Shown here: positions 16,913 through 25,969 of the stretch, piece after piece
Layout: every line of letters begins with the position of its first letter
Position numbering within the stretch: the stretch's first letter is position 1
From: Chryseobacterium sp. 3008163
GTDB lineage: Bacteria; Bacteroidota; Bacteroidia; Flavobacteriales; Weeksellaceae
Direction of reading: 5' to 3'
Assembly: GCF_003669035.1 (NCBI RefSeq)
Contig: NZ_CP033070.1
Location: forward strand, 4,402,001-4,466,000
Length of the DNA stretch: 64,000 nucleotides
Made by a program: the position numbers and the translations under genes
The notes under the pieces: model-generated
Databases searched by the model: none
The model's input: the letters and a program-made list of their open reading frames with translations, nothing else
What the model was told of the DNA's origin: nothing

Positions 16913-16920
16913 TAGTTTTG
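16913..16920 (+). promoter_or_regulatory. -7 box TAGTTTTG for the PhoX-like gene
   Basis: It fits the TAnnTTTG consensus exactly, 27 nt before the GTG start at 16948, and is followed by CAAC as in other promoters of this window (22609). A -33 TTG is not obvious. Confidence 0.5.
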
Positions 16921-16947
16921 CAACAGAAAAAATAAAAGTATTTAAAA

Positions 16948-19104
16948 GTGAAAAGAAAACTACTTTCAGTTGCAGCACTTGTATTAATGACAAGCTCAGC
17001 ATTTCAGGCTCAGACTACAATTTTCGGATTGCAAAGTTCTTGGAAATTTTATGATCTCGATGCAGCACCATCAGCAAATTGGAAAAACACCAATTTTGAT
17101 GCTTCAGCTTGGTCTTCAGGTAATGGACCATTAGGTTATGGGGATCCGGTAACAACCACCATACACAATGGTGCTACGGGTTTACCTACTGCATATTTCG
17201 TTAAAGATTTTACTGTAAACTTGGCAGACCTTACCAGTACTCTGGAATTTGGTGTGAGAAGAGATGACGGTATCGTCGTTTATTTGAATGGTGAAGAGGT
17301 TGTGAGAGATAACATGCCTACAGGAGCAATTACACACAATACAGCTTCTCTTGCAACAATTGATGGGTCAGCAGAAACTGCCATCAATGTATTTTCTATT
17401 CTGAAAAGTAAGTTTGTACAAGGTGTGAACAGAATTTCAATCGAATTACACAATAGATCTGGCTCAAGTTCAGATTTAACGATTGATGCTTATCTTAAAA
17501 ACGTAGGAGTAATTACTCCTCCTGCTAATACTTGCACAGGAACACATATCAGCTGTTTTACATCTATTGTTCCTACATCTCAGACAGCAAAATTAATAAT
17601 CCCTGCAGAGCATAGATTTCAGATGATTCTGAAAGAAGGTGATCCTTATTCAGAAGGTGGAGGGCTTGTTGGCGGACAAAATGACTTTACAGGGTATGTT
17701 GCAAAAAATGCAAGCAGCACAGACGGTTATTTGTCAGTAAATCACGAGACCAATCCTGGTGGAGTGACAATGGCAGAGATTAATTATAACACAACTACAA
17801 AACTTTGGGCTTTAACGAAATCAAGAGGTGTTAGTTTTTCTGCACCAAGTTTAGTTCAGACCATCAGAAACTGTTCGGGTGGAGTTACTCCTTGGGGAAC
17901 TATTGTTACCGCTGAAGAATCTGTAACCGGAAATGACACCAATGCAGACGGTTACAAAGATTACGGTTGGTTGGTAGAAATTGATCCTGCAACCGCTCAG
18001 GTAATGTCACATAATTCTAACGGAACAAAGGATAAACTTTGGCAGATGGGAATTATGAATCACGAAAATGTAGTGATCAACAATGCCGGAACAGCAGCTT
18101 ATTACGGTGAAGATGGTGGAACAAACATGGTATACAAATATGTGATGGATGTACCAAACAATCTTGCATCAGGTGATTTATATGTTTTGAAACTTGATCA
18201 GGGAATCAGTGGAGGAAACCCTGTGGGAACAACAGCTACTTGGGTTCAAATTCCCAATAAAACACAGGCAGATCAGAATAACACAGCAAGTTTAGCTGCA
18301 TCGTATGGAGGAACTTCTTTTAACGGAGTAGAAGATGTTGAAATAAGCCCGATTGATGGTAAAATTTACTTCACAGCAAAAGGTTTAGACAAAATATATC
18401 GTTTACAAGACAACGGGATGACAGCTTCCCAGGTTGAAGTTTTCGCAGGAGGTGGTACTACTCAATATTCATTCAACACTGTACAGGGTGTGAAAACTGA
18501 ATCTTGGGGAGACGGTAATGACAACCTTACATTTGATGAACTTGGGAATCTTTGGGTTCTTCAGGATGGTGGTAAAAACTACATTTGGGTAATTGCACCA
18601 GATCATACCGCAGCAAATCCGAAAGTAAGACTGTTTGCTTCTATGCCTGCAGGTTCAGAGCCTACTGGTCTTACATTCACACCAGATCATAAATTTGGAT
18701 TCTTCTCTGTTCAACATCCTTCTTCAACGATTTCTACAGATATTGACGCAACTGGAAACGTGATTGATTATAAAGGGAAATCTGCTACTATGGTCATTGC
18801 TTTACAACAATTTTTGGGCACAACTGCAGTATTAGGAACTACTGAAACTGTTAAGGAAACAGAAGTTACGGTTTCCCCAAACCCAACATCAGGTTTAGTG
18901 AAAATCAATTCTCCTAAAGCTTTGAAAAATCTTGAAGTGACTGCATACAGCATGGACGGTAAAATTGTTTACCAAAAGAAATTCTCAGGGAACAATTCAT
19001 CTTTAGATTTAGATTTTACTTCTCAACTTCAGGTTTCAAGAGTTTTGATGCTTAACATCGAGGCTGAAGGATTCCAGAAGACCGTGAAAATTCTAAAAAA
19101 ATAA
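16948..19104 (+). CDS. PhoX-like (DUF839) protein exported by T9SS
   Basis: 718 aa with a GTG start, which is supported by the immediate signal peptide (about 1-22, FQAQ). An N-terminal beta-sandwich (about 25-190, with FGVRRDDGIVVYLNGEE) resembles carbohydrate-binding jelly-roll modules. A PhoX/DUF839 beta-propeller follows (about 200-630; motifs VNHETNPGG, MGIMNHENVV, GVEDVEISPIDGKIYFT). The C-terminus (about 645-718) is a type A T9SS sorting domain (VSPNPTSGLVKI). PhoX enzymes are calcium/iron phosphatases; whether this protein keeps the activity is unknown. It is predicted on the cell surface or secreted. The preceding gene encodes a di-haem peroxidase. Confidence 0.85.
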   Translation: MKRKLLSVAALVLMTSSAFQAQTTIFGLQSSWKFYDLDAAPSANWKNTNFDASAWSSGNGPLGYGDPVTTTIHNGATGLPTAYFVKDFTVNLADLTSTLEFGVRRDDGIVVYLNGEEVVRDNMPTGAITHNTASLATIDGSAETAINVFSILKSKFVQGVNRISIELHNRSGSSSDLTIDAYLKNVGVITPPANTCTGTHISCFTSIVPTSQTAKLIIPAEHRFQMILKEGDPYSEGGGLVGGQNDFTGYVAKNASSTDGYLSVNHETNPGGVTMAEINYNTTTKLWALTKSRGVSFSAPSLVQTIRNCSGGVTPWGTIVTAEESVTGNDTNADGYKDYGWLVEIDPATAQVMSHNSNGTKDKLWQMGIMNHENVVINNAGTAAYYGEDGGTNMVYKYVMDVPNNLASGDLYVLKLDQGISGGNPVGTTATWVQIPNKTQADQNNTASLAASYGGTSFNGVEDVEISPIDGKIYFTAKGLDKIYRLQDNGMTASQVEVFAGGGTTQYSFNTVQGVKTESWGDGNDNLTFDELGNLWVLQDGGKNYIWVIAPDHTAANPKVRLFASMPAGSEPTGLTFTPDHKFGFFSVQHPSSTISTDIDATGNVIDYKGKSATMVIALQQFLGTTAVLGTTETVKETEVTVSPNPTSGLVKINSPKALKNLEVTAYSMDGKIVYQKKFSGNNSSLDLDFTSQLQVSRVLMLNIEAEGFQKTVKILKK

Positions 19105-19124
19105 TTACTTAATTTCTTTCTTAG

Positions 19125-19157
19125 CTGCCGACATTTTCTTTGTCGGTGGCTTTTTTT
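19125..19157 (+). terminator. Terminator after PhoX-like gene
   Basis: The stem GCCGACA/TGTCGG-T-GGC around TTTTCTT is followed by a T7 run. Confidence 0.75.
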
Positions 19158-19206
19158 GTTTTTACGAAATCATATTTAAATTAAATGTCCTGCAAAAGAT
19201 ATTCTC

Positions 19207-20106
19207 ATGAAAAAATTAATTCTCATCATTGCCTTTTTATCTCTATATACTATCAAAGCACAAATCGACCCTATCAAATTTCCGACATATACCAATGTTG
19301 AAGATGCCCTGAAAAGTGAGAAAACAGTTTACAGCATGAGCTTCAGAGAAAAAGGATTGTTTAATATCCCTCCTGATCTCGTGAAAATGGATTCTTTATT
19401 TTTTCTAAATCTAATGGCTAACAAATTAGAGAAAATGGATAGCGGTATTTTTAGTTTGAAAGAATTGGAAATTTTGATTGTTAATGAAAACAGCATCAAA
19501 TTTATTCCCGATGAAATTGGTGAACTGAAAAAACTGACTACTTTTTCAATGAACTTGAACAGTCTTACAAAGATTAATCCGAATATTGTAAAACTGCAAA
19601 AATTAAAAACGGTTCATTTTGACGCCAATAATCTGAATGTTTTCCCTGAAGCGTTGCTGGAAATTCCGGCGTTAGAAGAAATCAATCTGAGTAGCAATCA
19701 AATCAGTGTTGTGTCGCAGGATTTAAATAGAATTAAAAATTTAAAATATCTAAACCTTTCTGCCAATCAGATCAATGATTTAACTGATGTAAAGTTTCCT
19801 GAAAAAATAAAATATCTCGAGCTTCAGCAGAATGCTATTGTAAAACTTCCTGATTATTTATTTAGATCTAAAAATCTTGAGTTTTTGAATGTAAGCAATA
19901 ATAATCTGAAAGAAATTTCTTCTAAAGTAAAGGGCTTAAAAGGTGTTGTGAGTATGAATTTGGCAAACAATCAACTAAAAGATCTTCCAACAGATTTTCA
20001 ACAACTTAAAAATCTGAAAACATTAATTTTAGTTGGAAACCCTATGGAAAAAGCGACCATCCAAAAATTAAAAGAACTGATGCCTCAAACGCAGATTTAC
20101 TTTTAA
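19207..20106 (+). CDS. Exported leucine-rich-repeat protein
   Basis: 299 aa with a signal peptide (about 1-18, IKAQ). About ten LRRs of 22-23 residues follow, with the consensus LxxLxLxxNxLxxxP, for example LKYLNLSANQI and LEFLNVSNNNL. The whole mature protein is a short solenoid without another domain or T9SS tail, so it is probably periplasmic or surface-bound and works by protein binding. Its partner is unknown. It converges on the SUI1 gene with only 3 bp between stops and no terminator in between. Confidence 0.85.
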   Translation: MKKLILIIAFLSLYTIKAQIDPIKFPTYTNVEDALKSEKTVYSMSFREKGLFNIPPDLVKMDSLFFLNLMANKLEKMDSGIFSLKELEILIVNENSIKFIPDEIGELKKLTTFSMNLNSLTKINPNIVKLQKLKTVHFDANNLNVFPEALLEIPALEEINLSSNQISVVSQDLNRIKNLKYLNLSANQINDLTDVKFPEKIKYLELQQNAIVKLPDYLFRSKNLEFLNVSNNNLKEISSKVKGLKGVVSMNLANNQLKDLPTDFQQLKNLKTLILVGNPMEKATIQKLKELMPQTQIYF

Positions 20107-20109
20107 AAA

Positions 20110-20432
20110 TTATCCGCCGACTCTTTTTGTTTTAAAGCCCAAATCTTTAAGAATAGTCATGATTTTATCACGGTTATCCCCCTGAATGATAATCGTTCCG
20201 TCTTTTTCAGAACCACCTATTCCTAGTGTGGTTTTTATTTTTTCGAAATCTTTTTTAAATCTTCCTCACTTCCTTCCCAACCTTCAACGATGGTCACGGG
20301 TTTTCCGTTTCTGCCTTTCTTTTCAAACTTACAAACCAAAGGTTCTTTCTGCTTAAACTGTTCTTCAGGCATCTGAAACTCCTGCTCTTCATGCTCAGGA
20401 AAAAGGTTTTTGAGTTGATCACGTAAATCCAT
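20110..20432 (-). pseudogene. SUI1/YciH-family translation factor, frameshifted
   Basis: The reading frame from 20432 runs to EEDLKKISKK and stops. Adding one A opposite the T6 run at 20251-20256 gives EEDLKKDFEKIKTTLGIGG and then a normal SUI1 C-terminus (GDNRDKIMTILKDLGFKTK) ending at 20110. The restored length is 107 aa, standard for bacterial YciH/eIF1-like proteins, which bind the small ribosomal subunit. The perfect continuation and the homopolymer make an assembly error likely. Confidence 0.85.
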
Positions 20433-20512
20433 AGCACAAAATTAATAAAATATTTAAAAGGTTTAAAGATTAAACAGGAGAAAGCAAATAAAGTGGTTTT
20501 ATTTTGATAAAA

Positions 20513-20562
20513 AAATCTGTGTAATCCGTGGGAAGTATCTATCCCGAAGATTACACAGATTT
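20513..20562. repeat. Perfect inverted repeat AAATCTGTGTAATC
   Basis: Perfect 14-bp arms (20513-20526 and 20549-20562) enclose 22 nt, followed by a further TACACAGAT. It belongs to the AATCTGTGTAATC type of intergenic repeats seen in Bacteroidota. It has no T tail. Confidence 0.75.
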
Positions 20563-20626
20563 ACACAGATAATTGATGCTGAAAATTTAATATTACTTCA
20601 TTTAACCCGTTGTGCATTTTAAATTT

Positions 20627-20670
20627 TTGTATTTCTAAAATAAGTGAAACGGCTTTGTTTACCTTTATTT
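20627..20670 (+). repeat. Interspersed repeat with AAGTGAAACGGCTTTGTTTA, copy 1
   Basis: The core AATAAGTG-AACGGCTTTGTTTA is shared with 27119-27160 in the same orientation, with matching flanks (TTGTATTTC and CTTTA). Both copies are non-coding and lie upstream of core genes (gpmI, era). Confidence 0.65.
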
Positions 20671-20948
20671 CAGTATTTTTAAAAAAAATCCTTGTTTATC
20701 CTTGCGTTTTTTTATCGCTAAGAAAGACTAAGTTTTTAAAATATATTTCTTTTTTAAGACAAACAATGGCATTTCATTTAGCGAAGAAAAACAATTATTT
20801 GAATATCAATCATTTAAATTCATCTTCATAATGCATAACGAGTTTCATTTAATATATTTATGAAGCTTTTTAATAAAAATTTAAGTCTCTCAAATTCTTC
20901 AATTCATTTCAAAATCGATAAATTTGTTTGTTAAAAAAATAAATTAAA

Positions 20949-22490
20949 ATGTCAAAAAAAGCAATACTAGCAATACTTGACGGATGGGGTTTGGGTCAAA
21001 ATCCTGAAGTTTCTGCATTAGCTCAGGCAAATACACCATTTATAGATAGCTGTTATCAAAAATATCCACACACAACATTAGAGGCAAGTGGTCTTGCAGT
21101 AGGACTTCCATTGGGACAGATGGGAAATTCTGAAGTTGGACACATGAACTTGGGTGCCGGAAGAGTGGTATATCAGAATTTGGTTAAACTCAACATGGCG
21201 GTTGAGAATGGTACTTTGGGGCATGAAGAAGTGATTCAGGAAGCTTTTGCTTATGCCAAAGCAGAGAAGAAAAACGTGCACTTTATCGGTTTGGTTTCCA
21301 ATGGAGGGGTGCATTCACACATCAATCATTTAAAAGGATTATTAACGGCTGCCAGCGAATACGGATTACATGAAAATGTATATGTTCACGCATTTACTGA
21401 CGGTAGAGATTGTGATCCGCATTCTGGTTTAGGTTTTATTGAAGACCTTCAGGATCACATGGGCACGACGACTGGTGCTTTGGCAACGGTAATTGGAAGA
21501 TACTATGCAATGGACAGAGACAGACGTTGGGAACGTGTGAAACTGGCGTATGATGCGATGGTCAACGGAATTGGAGAAAGAACAATGGATGCAGCTTCTC
21601 TTATTCAAAATTCTTACAATGAAGGAGTAACTGACGAATTTATTAAACCTATTATTTTAGTAAAAGATACACAGATCGGAAATGAAGTTCCTGTAGGAAG
21701 AATCGTGGATAATGATGTGGTGATCTGCTTTAATTTCAGAACAGACAGAGGAAGAGAAATCACTGAAGTTCTTTGTCAGCAAGATATGCCTGAATATTTT
21801 ATGCGAAAGCTGAATCTTCATTATGTTACCCTAACCAATTACGACAAAACGTACGAAAATGTAAAAGTTGTTTTTGATGAAGATGTTCTTCATGAAACAA
21901 TGGGTGAAATTCTGGAAAGAAACGGGAAATCTCAGATCAGAATTGCCGAGACAGAAAAATATCCTCACGTTACATTTTTCTTTTCAGGTGGCCGTGAAGA
22001 AGAATTTCATGGTGAAAAAAGATTGTTGTGCCCGAGCCCGAAAGATGTTCCGACTTACGATTTAAAACCAGAAATGTCTGCTTACGAAATCACTAATTCA
22101 ATTCTTCCTGAACTTGAAAATGAAACCGCAGATTTTATTTGTTTAAATTTCGCAAATACCGATATGGTGGGTCACACAGGTGTTTTTGAAGCAGCTGTAA
22201 AAGCAGCAGAAACGGTTGACAAGTGCATAGAAAAAGTAGCAACGACTGCTTACGAACATGGTTATGCAGTTTTCATTCTTGCGGATCATGGAAATTCTGA
22301 CGTAATGATTAATGCAGATGGTTCGCCAAATACACAGCATTCAACCAATTTGGTTCCTTTAATTGTAATGGATAAAGATCATGAATGGAATTTAAAACCA
22401 GGAAAACTGGGTGATATGGCTCCTACTATATTATCCGTAATGGGCGTTGAAATCCCTGCAATAATGACGGGAGACATTTTAGTTAGCTAA
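20949..22490 (+). CDS. gpmI: 2,3-bisphosphoglycerate-independent phosphoglycerate mutase
   Basis: 513 aa, the usual length. The N-terminal metal site ILDGWG is followed by the phosphoserine motif GQMGNSEVGHMNLGAGR (Ser about 61), HAFTDGRDCDP, GRYYAMDRDRRWER, and the C-terminal metal-binding motifs NFANTDMVGHTG and LADHGNSD. It interconverts 3- and 2-phosphoglycerate in cytosolic glycolysis with two Mn ions. Monocistronic, with its own promoter and terminator. The assignment is secure. Confidence 0.97.
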   Translation: MSKKAILAILDGWGLGQNPEVSALAQANTPFIDSCYQKYPHTTLEASGLAVGLPLGQMGNSEVGHMNLGAGRVVYQNLVKLNMAVENGTLGHEEVIQEAFAYAKAEKKNVHFIGLVSNGGVHSHINHLKGLLTAASEYGLHENVYVHAFTDGRDCDPHSGLGFIEDLQDHMGTTTGALATVIGRYYAMDRDRRWERVKLAYDAMVNGIGERTMDAASLIQNSYNEGVTDEFIKPIILVKDTQIGNEVPVGRIVDNDVVICFNFRTDRGREITEVLCQQDMPEYFMRKLNLHYVTLTNYDKTYENVKVVFDEDVLHETMGEILERNGKSQIRIAETEKYPHVTFFFSGGREEEFHGEKRLLCPSPKDVPTYDLKPEMSAYEITNSILPELENETADFICLNFANTDMVGHTGVFEAAVKAAETVDKCIEKVATTAYEHGYAVFILADHGNSDVMINADGSPNTQHSTNLVPLIVMDKDHEWNLKPGKLGDMAPTILSVMGVEIPAIMTGDILVS

Positions 22491-22512
22491 ACTTATACGA
22501 TTATGATATATC

Positions 22513-22545
22513 TACCGTTGTCTTAAAAGATGGCGGTATTTTTTG
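22513..22545 (+). terminator. Terminator after gpmI
   Basis: An 11-bp stem with wobble pairs (TACCGTTGTCT/AGATGGCGGTA) around TAAA is followed by a T6 run. Confidence 0.75.
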
Positions 22546-22608
22546 TGATTTACACCAGACTTACTATGAGACACATACAATAGTATGCTACAAATAATAA
22601 AATATTAA

Positions 22609-22616
22609 TATATTTG
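22609..22616 (+). promoter_or_regulatory. -7 box TATATTTG for the desaturase
   Basis: An exact TAnnTTTG match, 21 nt before the ATG at 22638 and followed by CAAC as at 16921. Confidence 0.5.
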
Positions 22617-22637
22617 CAACTCATAAAAGTATTTAAA

Positions 22638-23618
22638 ATGTACAATAAGCTCGTAAGAAAAGAGGTAATGGGTATTTTAGAAAAGGAAGTAGGTTCTTTT
22701 CTTGATAAATTTTTGACGCCAATTGAAAAAATTTGGCAGCCATCAGACTATTTACCAGATCCTTCAAGCGAAAATTTCAAATATGATTTAGATGAAATTC
22801 AGACTTTTGCACGTGAGATGCCTTACGACCTTTTTGTAACCCTGATTGGTGACTGTATTACAGAAGAAGCTTTACCTTCTTACGAATCTTGGTTAATGAG
22901 CGTTGATGGAATTGATCAGGAAAAAAGTGGACCGACTTGGGCAAGCTGGATAAGATCTTGGACAGGTGAAGAAAACAGACATGGAGATTTATTGAATAAA
23001 TATCTTTATCTGTGTGGCAGAGTAAATATGAGACAAGTTGAGATTACCACGCAATATTTAATTAGTGATGGTTTTGATATCGGTACAAGTATGGATCCTT
23101 ATAGAAATTTTGTTTACACAAGCTTTCAGGAAACTGCAACCAATATTTCTCACAGAAGAGTAGGTACTTTGGCAAAACAATCCGGAAACGGAAAATTAGC
23201 GAAAATGTGTGGTGTAATCGCTGCAGATGAAGCAAGACACGCAAAAGCTTATAAACATTTCGTGGCTAAAATTCTTGAATTAGATCCTTCTGAGATGATT
23301 TTGGCATTTGAAGATATGATGCGTAAAAAAATTGTGATGCCTGCTCACATGATGAGACAGTCGGGACAAAAAGCCGGTGAACTTTGGGGTCATTTCTCAG
23401 ATGCTGCACAAAGATGCATGGTCTACACAGGTCAGGATTACATCAATATCATGAAAGATTTGTTAGACGAGTGGAAAATTGAACACATTACAGGTCTTAC
23501 AGAAAAAGCAGAAAAAGCTCAGGAATATTTAATGAAACTTCCGAACAGATTGCAAAAAATCACCGACAGAGTTTCTACTCCGGATTTACAATTTCAGTTT
23601 AGTTGGGTGAAAGATTAA
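22638..23618 (+). CDS. Acyl-[ACP] desaturase
   Basis: 326 aa from the ATG at 22638; an upstream frame extension lacks support because it would overlap the promoter box. The di-iron motifs EENRHG (about 114) and DEARHA (about 200) are spaced as in plant-type stearoyl-ACP desaturases. It introduces a double bond into acyl-ACP using ferredoxin electrons and oxygen, in the cytosol, for unsaturated membrane lipids. It stands alone between terminators. Confidence 0.92.
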   Translation: MYNKLVRKEVMGILEKEVGSFLDKFLTPIEKIWQPSDYLPDPSSENFKYDLDEIQTFAREMPYDLFVTLIGDCITEEALPSYESWLMSVDGIDQEKSGPTWASWIRSWTGEENRHGDLLNKYLYLCGRVNMRQVEITTQYLISDGFDIGTSMDPYRNFVYTSFQETATNISHRRVGTLAKQSGNGKLAKMCGVIAADEARHAKAYKHFVAKILELDPSEMILAFEDMMRKKIVMPAHMMRQSGQKAGELWGHFSDAAQRCMVYTGQDYINIMKDLLDEWKIEHITGLTEKAEKAQEYLMKLPNRLQKITDRVSTPDLQFQFSWVKD

Positions 23619-23645
23619 TTTTATTTTAACAATAAATTATAATAG

Positions 23646-23680
23646 AGAGTGTCGGATGTTTTTTCGACACTCTTTTTTTA
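23646..23680 (+). terminator. Terminator after desaturase
   Basis: A perfect 9-bp stem (AGAGTGTCG/CGACACTCT), a 10-nt loop and a T7 tail. Confidence 0.85.
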
Positions 23681-23685
23681 TTTAT

Positions 23686-23693
23686 TATCTTTG
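23686..23693 (+). promoter_or_regulatory. -7 box TATCTTTG for the HAD gene
   Basis: An exact TAnnTTTG match 22 nt before the ATG at 23716, directly after the previous terminator. It shows that the HAD gene has its own promoter. Confidence 0.6.
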
Positions 23694-23715
23694 CCCAGCT
23701 AAAAAAGAACAAAAA

Positions 23716-24147
23716 ATGGTTAGTAATAAAAAAATTGCTGTAGATTTCGACGGAACAATCGTGGATGATGCATATCCCGGAATCGGGAAAGCTAAAATTT
23801 TCGCATTTGAAACGCTGAAAAGATTGCAGGCTCAAGGATTCAGATTAATCCTTTGGACCTACAGACACGGCAAAACTCTTGATGAAGCTGTAGAATTCTG
23901 TAAAAAAAACGGAATCGAATTTTATGCAATCAATTCAAGTTTTGAAGGAGAAGTTTTTGATAGCGAAACTCAATCAAGAAAACTAGATGCAGATTGGTTT
24001 ATTGATGACAGAAATCTTGGTGGTTTTCCGGGTTGGGGTGAGATCTATAATATTATTAATGAAAGAATAGAATTCCGTGTAGAAGGGAAGGAAGTTTTAG
24101 CTTATTCAAAACTGAAAAAAGAAAAGAAAAAAGGGCTTTTCTGGTAA
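23716..24147 (+). CDS. Small HAD-superfamily phosphatase (BT0820-like)
   Basis: 143 aa from the ATG at 23716, chosen because it follows the promoter and because the HAD motif I (AVDFDGTIV, Asp about 10 and 12) comes directly after it. Motif II-like LILWTYR and the acidic motif WFIDDRN are present; there is no cap domain. It resembles the minimal HAD hydrolases of Bacteroides studied structurally as BT0820. It dephosphorylates a small phosphorylated compound in the cytosol; the substrate is unknown. Confidence 0.8.
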   Translation: MVSNKKIAVDFDGTIVDDAYPGIGKAKIFAFETLKRLQAQGFRLILWTYRHGKTLDEAVEFCKKNGIEFYAINSSFEGEVFDSETQSRKLDADWFIDDRNLGGFPGWGEIYNIINERIEFRVEGKEVLAYSKLKKEKKKGLFW

Positions 24148-24305
24148 AAATAATTAAAGATTAAAAGTTAGTAATTAGAATTAGTTCTAATGCTGCTTTT
24201 TAATTTTATCATAAGAATACTTAGATACTGAAGGTTTTATTAAACTAAATATTTATAAAGTTGTAAATCTAACTTCTGATATCTAATATCTAACATCTAT
24301 TTAAA

Positions 24306-25115
24306 ATGATTCAATTAAAAACAATAGACGAAATTCGTCTGATGAGAGAAAGTGCTCAGTTGGTTTCCAGAACATTAGGAATGTTGGCAAAGGAAATCAA
24401 ACCTGGGATTACTACTTTATATTTAGATAAATTAGCGCATGATTTCATTAAAGATCATGGGGCAGAACCTGCATTTTTAGGATATGGAGGTTTTCCTTAT
24501 TCGCTTTGTATTTCACCAAATGAGCAGGTAGTTCACGGTTTTCCAAGCAAAGAAGAGATCAAAGAAGGTGATGTTCTTTCTGTAGATTGCGGAGCGGTTT
24601 TGAATGGTTTTGTTGGCGATCACGCTTACACATTTGAAATTGGTGAAGTAAAACCTGAAATCAAAAAACTACTTCAGGTAACCAAAGATTCTCTGTATAA
24701 AGGAATTGCACAATGTGTAAGAGGAAAAAGAATCGGAGACATTTCTCATGCGATTCAATCGTATTGTGAAAAAGAAGGTTATGGTGTTGTAAAAGAATTG
24801 GTAGGCCACGGCTTAGGCAGAAAAATGCACGAGGATCCAAGTGTTCCGAACTACGGAAAACAAGGAAGTGGAAAAGTCATTAAAGACGGTTTGACGATTG
24901 CGATAGAGCCAATGATCAATTTGGGAACTGAAAAAGTGAAGTTCCACAATGATGGCTGGACGGTAACTACGCTTGACAATTTAACTTCAGCACATTTTGA
25001 ACATGATGTTGCTGTGGTGAATGGTAAACCTGTTTTGCTTTCTACCTTTAAATATGTTTACGAAGCTTTAGGCATCGAAAGTGATGAAGAAATGCCATTC
25101 CAAATGGAATTTTAA
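24306..25115 (+). CDS. map: Type I methionine aminopeptidase
   Basis: 269 aa. Metal ligands lie in VDCGAVLNGFVGDHA, GHGLGRKMHEDP (catalytic His), IEPMIN and HFEHDVAV, the full type I set. It removes the initiator Met from new proteins. The following methyltransferase starts on its stop codon (TAATG), so the two are translationally coupled. Confidence 0.96.
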   Translation: MIQLKTIDEIRLMRESAQLVSRTLGMLAKEIKPGITTLYLDKLAHDFIKDHGAEPAFLGYGGFPYSLCISPNEQVVHGFPSKEEIKEGDVLSVDCGAVLNGFVGDHAYTFEIGEVKPEIKKLLQVTKDSLYKGIAQCVRGKRIGDISHAIQSYCEKEGYGVVKELVGHGLGRKMHEDPSVPNYGKQGSGKVIKDGLTIAIEPMINLGTEKVKFHNDGWTVTTLDNLTSAHFEHDVAVVNGKPVLLSTFKYVYEALGIESDEEMPFQMEF

Positions 25116-25882
25116 TGAAAAAGCTGACTAAGTTTTTACTTAATAAAATCCCTCGTCCGATGCTTATTCAGATGAGTGTCTGGGCGCGTCCGTTGATTTA
25201 TCAGTTTTTCAAAGGTGATCAGTTTTTCGACCCTATTGATGGAAGATCATATAGGAAATTTCTGCCTTACGGCTACGGAAAACAGAGAGAAAACGCTTTA
25301 TCTCCGGGAACTTTAAGTTTAGAAAGACATCGCCAGATGTGGCTGTATCTTCAGAATGAAACCGATTTTTTCATTAAAAACTGCAAAGTTTTACATATTG
25401 CTCCCGAGCAGGAATTTTTGAGGAAATTCAAAAGAATGAGCAACCTCAATTATATTTCGGCAGATCTTTATTCGCCGATTGTAGATGTGAAAGCTGATAT
25501 TTTAGATTTACCTTTTGAGAATGAAAGTTTTGATGTTATTTTCTGTAATCACGTTTTAGAACATATTGAAGATGATGCCAAAGCGATCAGCGAATTGTAT
25601 CGTGTTATGAAGCCCGGCGGTTGGGGAATTATTCAGGTTCCGATGAAAAATTCTTTGGAGAAAACCTATGAAGATTTCACCATTAAAGATCCGAAAGAAC
25701 GCCAGAAACATTTTGGTCAATATGACCACGTTCGCTGGTATGGAATGGATTATTTTGACCGTTTGAGAAAAGCTGGTTTTGAAACTGAACCTAATTTCTA
25801 CTCCAAACAATTCTCTGATGCAGAGATTTTAAAATACGGATTGAATCACAACGAAATATTGCCTGTGGTTTATAAAAAATAG
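25115..25882 (+). CDS. Class I SAM-dependent methyltransferase
   Basis: 255 aa. A basic N-terminal region of about 80 residues precedes a methyltransferase type 11 core: VLHIAPEQEFL stands for motif I (an unusual form lacking the classical GxGxG), then NYISADLYS, FDVIFCNHVLEHI and the MKPGGWGII strand. The acceptor is unknown; similar Bacteroidota proteins occur as conserved neighbours of map. It starts on the map stop codon and has its own terminator. Confidence 0.8.
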   Translation: MKKLTKFLLNKIPRPMLIQMSVWARPLIYQFFKGDQFFDPIDGRSYRKFLPYGYGKQRENALSPGTLSLERHRQMWLYLQNETDFFIKNCKVLHIAPEQEFLRKFKRMSNLNYISADLYSPIVDVKADILDLPFENESFDVIFCNHVLEHIEDDAKAISELYRVMKPGGWGIIQVPMKNSLEKTYEDFTIKDPKERQKHFGQYDHVRWYGMDYFDRLRKAGFETEPNFYSKQFSDAEILKYGLNHNEILPVVYKK

Positions 25883-25883
25883 A

Positions 25884-25914
25884 AAAAACGTCTTCAATTT
25901 TGAAGACGTTTTTA
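25884..25914. terminator. Terminator after methyltransferase
   Basis: A perfect stem AAAACGTCTTCA/TGAAGACGTTTT with a short loop. A/T tracts on both sides make it bidirectional between convergent genes. Confidence 0.88.
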
Positions 25915-25969
25915 TTCTATATCTTGGAATTTATATTTGTGAAATTCGTGAAAAAATTTGTGCTTAAAT

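Larger units (their letters stand above)
20433..20948. other. Repeat-rich intergenic region before gpmI
   Basis: About 515 bp between divergent genes. It holds the inverted repeat and the AAGTG element listed separately, plus TTATCGCTAAGAAA. A 73-codon frame at 20610-20831 only translates these repeats. A -7 box TAAATTTG (919-926 of this kilobase, i.e. 20919-20926) fits the gpmI promoter. Confidence 0.6.

Noticed and set aside
20610-20831. 73-codon open frame before gpmI
   Set aside because: It reads through the AAGTG-AACGG repeat and AT-rich sequence.
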